Assembly: GCA_011109175.1 (NCBI GenBank)
Contig: RDEW01000003.1
Location: forward strand, 2,253,991 to 2,317,990
DNA length: 64,000 nucleotides
Reading direction: 5' to 3'
Source of the DNA: Dicyema japonicum
Lineage: Eukaryota; Dicyemida; Rhombozoa; Dicyemidae
Both the position numbers and the translations under genes were made by a program. Below the pieces are notes generated by a model. That model saw only the letters and a list, made by a program, of their open reading frames with translations. It was not told the DNA's origin and made no database searches. Shown here piece after piece: positions 56,507 to 64,000 of the stretch. Position 1 is the first letter of the stretch; the number at the start of each line of letters is the position of its first letter.

Positions 56507-59500
56507 TATTTAGGGATGAATGTGGAAAAAAATGTTAGCGTGGTGTCATGTGGCTCACCAGAAACGGTGTCACCCATTCCGAAATGGAACGAAAAGAGCC
56601 AACAGCTTCTCCCCACCGTCTGGTGGTCCTTTCATCCCCTGTGTCTTCGACCCTCTCTGGTGTCCCCATTTATCCAGACTTTTGATTCTTCTATGTGGGA
56701 CGTCGAAACCAATCCTGGTCCATGGAGAGGTTTTACAATTATACAACTGAATACGAATGGGATCAGGAAGAAAATCTTTGAACTCCGGGCACTCCTCCGC
56801 GAAAATGAGGCTGACCTCGCTTTAATACAGGAGTCCAAGCTATCTCCCTCCATACCAACACCCTCTTTTCCCGGATACACAGTGATCCGTAAAGATCGTC
56901 AGGGAGGACGCGGAGGAGGACTACTTACTATTATAAAGAACGATATTCTTTTATGGATACAACCAACGAACCTCGAGCTTCTTGGCTCCGACAAGACTTT
57001 GGAGCAGATTACTGTCAAAATCGAGTTATTCCCATCCTTTTGGATCCATTTGGCTAATTATATATTCCTCCACAAGGATCGTGTCCGTCATCTTACACCC
57101 CTGATTTATCACGCATTTCAACATTGAAAAATCTACTGTTATGTGGGGATCTTAATGCACGACATCCCGTTTGGCTCACTTCCCAATCCTCTGATAACCG
57201 AGGAGAACTCATTGCAAGTTATCTTCCTGACCTGATTATACTGAACAACCCTAACTCACATACGAGGACTCCATTAAGGATGACTGATAGCTGCACATCC
57301 CCCGACTTAACATTATGCTCACCTTCTCTGGCTGGACTCATTTCCTGGAACGTCTTTTACGGCTTCCCCAGTGACCACAATCCAATCCTTCTAAAATTGA
57401 GAGGTCTTCGACGATACAGGAGACGGTCGGCGGAATCAAAAAGATTCAAGGATTATACGAAGGTTGACTGGTCTGGTTTCAGTAACCTTGTGGATAAATT
57501 CTTGGCCGGGAGATTATCCTTCCCAATACGCTCTATTGACGAGGCCGCAGAAATTATCAGCGCTGCCATTCAGAAAGCTGACCATATTTTTATTCCTATA
57601 TCGTCATACAAGAAGTTTATTCCTACCCTCAGCTCTTATACAATAAGTCTTATAAAACAAAGAGACCGGCTGAAGAGATGCCATCTGTTGGACATGAAGT
57701 CTTTGACAGCCCTCAGACAACTGAATAAAAGATCTGTCAGAGCATAAAAGAACACAAGGACAAGAGATGGCAGCATCTAGTTAACCACCTCGACAGGAAA
57801 AGTACATCCCGACACTTCTGGAAAACTCTTAAACAAGTCAAGTCGGAGCTGGATGATGCAGACGGAACCGGAAAGTCTTCTCCTGAACACTTATGCCACC
57901 TACATCCTAACATCCTTATGAAACATTACGCTGGAATTAGCTTCAAACCATTCTCGAAACACCTGGACATTAAGGTGCGTGCCCATAAACCGAAGAAGGA
58001 ACCTTATCACGAACTATTCACAGATGACCAAGTCTTGGATGTGATCACCAGATTAAAGAGCTCACGGGCGTGCGGGCCTGACAAAGTATCTTCTATTCAC
58101 CTAAAACACCTAAGCCACTACGCAATTGGCTACCTCACGCATATATACAATCTGTCCATTAACTATAATATTATTCCTAAGATTTGGAAGAATTCTATCA
58201 TCAGACCGATATTGAAGGCTGGGAAACCAGAGACAGAACCTGCATCCTACAGGCCTATTTCCGTTACCAGCACACTGTCAAAAATTATGGAGAAACTTGT
58301 ATTATCAGTCATTATTCCGTATCTTCCGCGTCCTATATTTCAACATGGTTTCCTCCGCGGTAGGTCCACCGCTACATACTTGGCAACTTTATCGCAGTTC
58401 ATTGCCGACGGTTTTAACACCCATCCTCCGCCTCACAAACGCACAATCTTGGTTTCTATTGACATCAACAAAGCCTTTGACACTGTTTCGAGGAAAATCT
58501 TGGTTGGAAAAATTTTTTCTACTAATATTCGTCCGAATGTGAAATTATGGCTGGCCAACTTTTTGTCTGGAAGACGTGGAAGAGTAGTCAGTGGTGATCT
58601 CAGATCTAGATCACGATTACTACCGAACGGGGTACCCCAGGGGTCTCCACTTTCACCAATTCTATTCAACCTTTTCCTACACGACCTACCTAATGATGGA
58701 GACGAAGATTCCCTGTTATTATCCTACGCAGACGACGTAGTCATTGCAATACGGAACCGCTCGACGCAAGTCGCATCCCTTAAAACTCAGACAAAATTGA
58801 ACATTCTCCACGATTGGATTGCTGGCAATCGACTAACGATTTCTGCAACCAAGTCTATCTGTTCCACATTCACGTCGGACCGTCGTTCCAAGGATGAACC
58901 GAGTCTTTTCATTGGTCCCACTAGGATTCCAGTGACAAAGTCCCCCATTGTCCTTGGAGTCAAGTACGACAGCCTTCTCAAATTCAACTCCCACGCAGAC
59001 ATGATCACCAGGGGCCTCCAGAAAGTTAACGTTATACGCGCCCTTGTTCGGAGGACCACGAGGAACATGGACTTTTCCGTTTCTACACTCTACCAACAAA
59101 CAATCGCGCCTGCCATTGAGTATGCCTCCGTTGCATGGAGATTCGGGCTATCGGAGTCTTTGGTCCAAAGAATCAACTCGATATACCGGAAAACAATCAG
59201 TATGCTTTCCCCACGTAATGGATCAACAGTCGACCCACTACTCATGGAAGCTAAGATCCGTAGTCGTGGCTCCGGATTTCTTCGCCTCTGTGAGGAAGAT
59301 GGAAATCCGCTTCGCCTATCCTTCCCATGGCAAGAGAAAACCGATTGGATAAGAAATTCCCCTCCCCGATCGGATTCCTCTGCAAGACCGAGAGAAGGCT
59401 CTTCCGGAAAGTAGTGGGGACGATGGAGATCACAGACGTCGAATGGCACAAGTGATTGCGAGGACTGGGATCACCTAACTGTCTGACTCTTTTGTCTTTC

Positions 59501-59551
59501 TTTCTCGGTGTTCCCGGGTTATTAAAATAAAATAAATAAATATTTAGGGAT
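56507..59551 (+). mobile_element. EN-type LINE, best copy F, with 2A-like motif
   Basis: About 3.0 kb from 56518 to 59540, flanked by an 11-bp target duplication TATTTAGGGAT (56507-56517 and 59541-59551). The frame opens with a 2A-like ribosome-skipping motif DVETNPGP (56699-56722), then AP endonuclease: QLNTNGIRKK, ALIQESKL, LLCGDLNARH, PSDHNPIL. RT follows: RPISVTSTLSKIMEKL, SIDINKAFDTVSRK, LPNGVPQGSPLSPILFNL, catalytic YADDVVIA, thumb and C-terminus. Frames break twice (about 57052 and 57733), so not intact as read. The 3' UTR carries GGGATCACCTAACTG and ends in a TAAA-repeat tail, as for CR1/jockey-like LINEs. Confidence 0.88.
56699..56722 (+). other. 2A-like ribosome-skipping motif
   Basis: Encodes D-V-E-T-N-P-G-P, matching the consensus D-(V/I)-E-x-N-P-G-P exactly, 8 residues before QLNTNG of the endonuclease. 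In known cases the ribosome fails to form the Gly-Pro bond, releasing an upstream peptide. Here the upstream peptide would be about 70 residues or less (from 56474 or an ATG at 56513-56520). Confidence 0.75.
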
Positions 59552-60590
59552 ATTTCCCAAGATATGTCCTTTCAAATACTCTGGAGCACATTTCTATTGT
59601 ACTGTCCTTTTTGCCGTAGAGATATTTTGAACTCTAACAATCACATTCCACCTCAGAGGTGATGTAGGCATCATTTACTCCTAACCTATCGAGACTATGC
59701 GGATTGAGAGACCAAATTCTATGTGGTTATTTGAGCCCCAAATAGTCTCATTGATTGGAATTTCAGCTAACCGACGGTTGGGGTGAATACATGTGGATCT
59801 TTTAACGATCAGATGCTCATATCAGTAGCCCAATATTTTGAAATTAGACTTGACCTTCCCAATGAACATATCAATGGAAGGCTAGTGCTTGCCAAGAGGT
59901 AAGCTTTCGTAGAAAGACGAGGCTAACTCTTCTGGTTATCCTAGGAAATAACCTGAAAACATTGGAAAAGAGTTGAAATCCACGAATGACTTACTGAGAT
60001 CACTAGTTAATGATGGGGGAAGATTGACATTGTAATTTGCTGTACATGTATGGCTATAAGTATTATGGGTCTTGTAAAGTGGTTATAGTTACCTTGTTCT
60101 TCCCCTAACCCTGAGTTTAAGTATAGTAAAGCTGAAGAGTTTAAGTGTAGTAAAGCTATTTCGTCGTGTACCAGAAATACGTCACCAGCTCGACCAATTA
60201 GCCAGTAGGATAATGTGATGATACTCATAGTCGGTGAATACCCTTCTAATAAAAAATTGGGAGATTTGAATTTTTCTAGAAAAATTTGAAAAGTTATGCC
60301 ATTTAAACATTAAAAAGTACAGTAAAACCTCTCGAATCCGCCGATTTTCGGACCGGCCAAAAATCTAGGGATTCGAAAAACAGGCAGATTCGATAATTGT
60401 CCTAAATTTTTGATTAAAACAAGCGGATTCGGGAAGTTTGGCTGTATATTGTCAAAAGTGAGGCAAACTGAATCAAAAAACACAGAGTATAAATTATAAA
60501 CATCGTCATCACATGCTAATGTTGTCTCCTAACATTTTTTACTATTGTCGAAAAACCAAGTTAATTCATACTCTCACATCATTCGTTACT
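59552..60590. repeat. Mixed repeats and pogo-like terminus
   Basis: 59905-60010: third copy of the RPRVTLPVVLG-type segment (RRKTRLTLLVILGNN). 60317-60450: TACAGTAAAACCTCTCGAATCCG, a Tc1/pogo-like end with its TA, with internal GATTCG repeats. No gene recognised. Confidence 0.4.
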
Positions 60591-61950
60591 ACTATGTCCT
60601 TTCTGGAGACCAATCAAGGAGTCTCCCCAACGTCGGATAGGAGCTCTCCTGTATCGGTATAGATCTCACAACATACAACTGTTGAAAGAGATTTTCACAT
60701 TTCAGTATGACCATCGTCCATGGTGATTCCCATTGTCTTTTGGGAGTTGGAGCATGATTTCTCAGTAATGCCTTGTGTTTTCGAATATATTTATTAAAAA
60801 AGTAAATTGAAATAATGCAAAAAATGTATAATTGTGGTTTTTTTTGCATTACAACTACTGCATTAGCTTGGACTCTTTCCAATGTCCTCTTTTCTTAGTC
60901 CATGATACTTGACAATTTAGAGTCGAGGGTTATACTTTTAGAATGTCCGACATCCTCTTCTCTACGATTTCTTTGTAGTACTACTCTCTTTAGCTCTACC
61001 GCATTCACGCGTATCGTCCATGCTTCAAGTAAGAGTTCCTTTGGTGTAGGAATTCTTGGAAAAGAAGGCCTGATACTCACCTTAGAAATGTCCAATTTTA
61101 GTTTCTAGCCTTTACTATTTCAGAACTGACGTGGAACAATCATGAAAGCCAAATCATTGGCCTCTTAGGAAGGTTTCCTCTTCCAACAAGTTTGAGATCC
61201 TTCCGAGTACAATTGGTTCCATAATCTTTGATATACCGCATATAAGGCTGATCTGCTTATAACTTTGCGGATCCTTCTTTTGCTTTTCTGGTTTTGCATC
61301 ATCCGGACTATGGTATTTTTTTCAACAATTGGGTATTTGTAAGAATTTGGTCTCCCATTAAAAAAGTCATAGAGGAAGTCAAATAAAATATAACGGCCTT
61401 CTTTAAACATCTATGTTTCGATGTGGTCATTTTTTCTTGGAACTCTGTATGGCCATCTTGACCTCTGAGAAAGAAATCTCTAGGGAAAGTCACTCGGAAG
61501 TATTGCTATTAGCAAATCCATAACATCTCTCAGAGCCTCACTGTCACAGCCATTATTAGTCAGGTCCAGCATCTTCTTTAGTTGTGTTTTGAGATAGAAG
61601 AGACTTAATCCTCCACAACGATGGATCGTTTATTAAATTTAGATAATTCCGATTTTCACTCGTTCTCTGTTCAATTACCAAATAATTGCGGCATTTGCAG
61701 ATCCTAAACCTCTTCGCTCATAGCAACGTGGTCCTGGGGATCTACGCATCTTATCAGCTTCGCTCATATTGTTTATCTCTAGGGATTTGATCAGGTCTGT
61801 CACGTATTTATTATCCCTTGTAACCTCTTATATATTCGAGAATATCCTTTTTCTCAAATAGAACCTCTCTCAGCCCTATTATCTCAACTTGGTGGAATCC
61901 CCACTGATCCACGCAAAAGACTGAAATAACAAAAATCTTTGTTTCATGAA
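60590..61950 (-). mobile_element. LINE relic, same type as 9850-11085
   Basis: Minus strand reads YKQISLICGISKIMEPIVLGRISNLLEEE.FLRGQWFGF, aligning to NYRLISLIRSISKIIEKIIFWKLRNQLEKEDYF...FGF in the 9850-11085 element, preceded by endonuclease-RT linker debris. Numerous stops. Confidence 0.6.
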
Positions 61951-61959
61951 TGTCTTTTT

Positions 61960-62770
61960 TGAAAACTTACATTTCTTAGATGGTTTTCAAAAGCTTGAAT
62001 TGTCAGATATTCAGATTGCAAATCTATTGTGTCTTTTTTATCTCGATCTCATCTTGGAAGGTTTTACATCGAAAAGATCAATTATCCATGGCGGAATAAC
62101 TAAGTGAGATCAATATATCGTGTTTGAAAATCGTTGTACATCTCTTAAGATTATATATGTAAATTTGTAAATCCTCTTCTTTAAGAGTATTTTGTCTTTT
62201 CAATAAATTTTGAAACTGTGATAATTCGTTGCGTTCAAAATTAATACAATAAAGTTCAAGTTTTGTTTGAAATGGCTTAGCCTCTTCGCAATGAATGAGA
62301 TCGATATTTTTCCATGTAATTTCCTGTTAAGCTTGTTTAATTTCTCGAAAATATCGGCTTTAGCAATAATAAGTTTTTTCAGTGAAACCCTTATTTTTCA
62401 CAAACAAAAAGATTCAGACAATTTACTTTTGAGAGCCACCTTACAGTCGTGTTCATTTTCTTCACATAATAATCGAAAAAGACGAATTTTATATAATTGA
62501 CATCAATAACCACGGAAAGAGAAATAACAAGTCGACCTCTCAAATTTTTAGAAATTAAATGTTGTCGGTGAATGCGAAAATAGATGATGCGCGGAATTTT
62601 AAGTATGCCAATTCGTCTATCTGTGATGAAAAGTATGTATTTAAATGTTGAGACTCGATTTCCTGTGCCATATCATCGATTCTTCTGGTAACAGTAGATC
62701 TACTTAATTGAATGTAATATTTCATCTGAATCCAAATTTTGAACTTGAGATAAAAAAGTCAACCTCAAAG
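61960..62770 (-). mobile_element. hAT transposase relic
   Basis: Minus strand retains LSRSTVTRRIDDMAQEIESQ, then a decayed middle, then IFEKLNKLNRKLHGK and a late DFQTRYIDL...IDLQSE stretch. This order matches the N-terminal to middle part of ZBED5/FAM200-type hAT transposases. Stops throughout. Terminal repeats not seen. Confidence 0.6.
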
Positions 62771-62864
62771 TAAATTATATAAGAATACTAGCGTTGAAAA
62801 AAATAGTTAAAAATATAAACAATTTTATTATTAAATGTCACAGTCCAGAACTGCGAGAGGGAAG

Positions 62865-62945
62865 AGCTGCGAGGTTTTAAAAATATAATTAAGACGAGAG
62901 GCCAGAGCTGCGAGGTTTTTAAAAATATTATTAGGACCTGTCGTC
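62865..62945 (+). repeat. Short tandem duplication
   Basis: AGAGCTGCGAGGTTTT followed by A/T recurs at about 62868 and 62904, separated by GACGAGAGGCC. Function unknown. Confidence 0.5.
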
Positions 62946-62999
62946 GACAATCCGTCATGTGTCAAGTTTCCAGAAGCACATCACCCTAGTTAGCTATCT

Positions 63000-63700
63000 C
63001 ACGAACACTGTCCCCCGCCCATAATGGGCTGAAAAAGCTCTTCAGGATTGTCAGGATCACCTAATTAATTTAAACGAGATTAACTATTGGTGTTTTTGGG
63101 TTAAATAAAAAAAATTGCCTCGGATCCGTGAAGCAGCATTAAAATAGAACATGTTTCCGTGCTAACTCCCTTTCCTTTCTAAATTAATTTTCAATTTAGC
63201 ATTTTGCTCATAGGAACCCTTAGTATTCAACCAGCTTACTGAAAGTAGATTATGCAGCGGTATGTTTGATACAATTTTTTCAAAGAACACAAGCCAAAAA
63301 ATTAAAATTATCATATCTTTTTGACCCGCCTTATATGTATAGTGTAAATATTTTTATCTTAATCATCTTGAATTGTGATCATTTGTCTTTCGGCATTCGT
63401 TACTGTATATTTTTTCGTTGAAATTTGATCATATAAGGGGTATTTTCTATTATCGGCGATTGCGTCTCTGTCGTGGTGTATTAAAATTTTATCGTCGTCT
63501 TCAATTTTTTCCTATTTCTCTTCTACGGTTTTTCATTTTTTCGCCTGATTTGACAAAATTTTCCAGGGCAATTCTTCGTTTTTCTTGTCTCTCTAAATTT
63601 ATCGAGGCGATGAACTAATTCTTCCTCGTTTTCATTTTAGCCGTTAAAATCCAGTAGCGTTTCTAATTCACTTTTTTATATTTTTTTAGAAAAAAAATGA
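63000..63700. other. LINE 3' UTR-like tail and unassigned sequence
   Basis: 63045-63115 resembles EN-LINE 3' UTRs (CAGGATCACCTAATTAA ... GGGTTAAATAAAA). The rest to 63700 shows no gene; a 66-codon Arg- and Phe-rich frame at 63418-63618 is probably chance. Confidence 0.3.
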
Positions 63701-63895
63701 TCTTCACTTTTTCTTGTGTGTGGGTCCTTTCTAGACAATTCAGTTCCGCAGTGAGTATCCACTGATGACGGCGTCACTCGTCAAACCCTTTTGGCATCGT
63801 AGATGCGTGAAACCTTCCACCAGGTGAACAGGAGCGAATCGAACCTAAGTCACTTTAGCCCGACACCTAAACACTATGCCCACGCGGCAATAAAC
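63700..63895 (-). repeat. tRNA-derived SINE, best copy
   Basis: On the minus strand: head with A-box-like GGGCATAGTGTTTAGG and a B box GGTTCGATTCG, then a core with GACGCCGTCATCAGTGGATA and GCGGAACTGAATTGTC, ending in an A-rich tail. About 190 bp. Partial copies at 51500-51590 and 29930-30005 confirm a dispersed family. Pol III transcription is inferred from the boxes. Confidence 0.6.
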
Positions 63896-64000
63896 TATAT
63901 AATTTTAAATATACAACTACAATGTATTTTAGTTTTAATTCAGATTTCTCAATATAAAAGAATCGCTAGGCCGCGGATTCTTTGAAACTGAGACTTTGAA

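Noticed and set aside
1-64000. CRISPR arrays, prophage, defence islands, operons
   Set aside because: No regularly spaced repeats or bacterial-type genes; intron-bearing animal genes and LINEs show that this is eukaryotic nuclear DNA.

Overview
The window reads as nuclear DNA of a tiny-intron metazoan, most likely a dicyemid mesozoan (Dicyema-like). The main reason is gene structure. Every host gene I could trace by homology (SDHB, PSME3, FNTB, an endosomal Na+/H+ exchanger, CLPB, haspin, a CTR copper transporter and several unidentified genes) is cut by spliceosomal introns of only about 20-34 bp, nearly all GT-AG. Splicing these restores one continuous protein in each case: SDHB 261 aa, PSME3 263, CLPB 589, haspin 487, CTR 129. 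The gene set is animal (ankyrin-CLPB, PA28-gamma, haspin, a CFAP92-like ciliary protein) and the code is standard. Ultra-short introns in an animal are the known hallmark of dicyemids; the species call is inference.

Layout. 0.3-1.3 kb: SDHB. 2.5-7.5 kb: LINE and hAT debris. 7.6-8.6 kb: PSME3. 9.8-13 kb: two LINEs of different types back to back. 13.1-17.3 kb: a compact host block (VMA21, ALG11, FNTB), all on +. 18.1-21.5 kb: CFAP92-like gene on -. 21.9-23.2 kb: LINE and pogo relics. 23.3-26.0 kb: small membrane-protein gene (-) and NHE6/7/9-like exchanger (+), divergent. 26.4-31 kb: a long RLE-LINE copy and a truncated EN-LINE. 32.3-36.1 kb: CLPB (-) and haspin (+) in head-to-head arrangement with only 119 bp between start codons. 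37.6-40.3 kb: long coiled-coil gene. 41.5-41.7 kb: 63-aa membrane protein gene. 42.4-43.2 kb: hAT element with perfect 8-bp target duplications. 43.9-44.6 kb: unidentified 190-aa gene. 45-51.5 kb: mostly transposon relics. 52.7-53.1 kb: CTR-type copper transporter. 55.2-55.5 kb: small helical protein. 56.5-59.5 kb: best-preserved EN-LINE. 60-64 kb: LINE, hAT and SINE relics.

Two LINE lineages dominate. One encodes reverse transcriptase plus a C-terminal restriction-like endonuclease (R2-type architecture), and its longest copy also carries an N-terminal PHD finger. The other encodes an AP-type endonuclease plus RT, and its ORF begins with a 2A-like ribosome-skipping motif. I found no CRISPR array, phage, operon or bacterial system, as expected for this source. 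Host genes are single, monocistronic units, typically preceded by a 50-120 bp almost pure A/T island directly upstream of the start codon; I used these islands to choose starts. Single-base frame breaks in ALG11 and FNTB may be sequencing or assembly errors rather than true pseudogenes.
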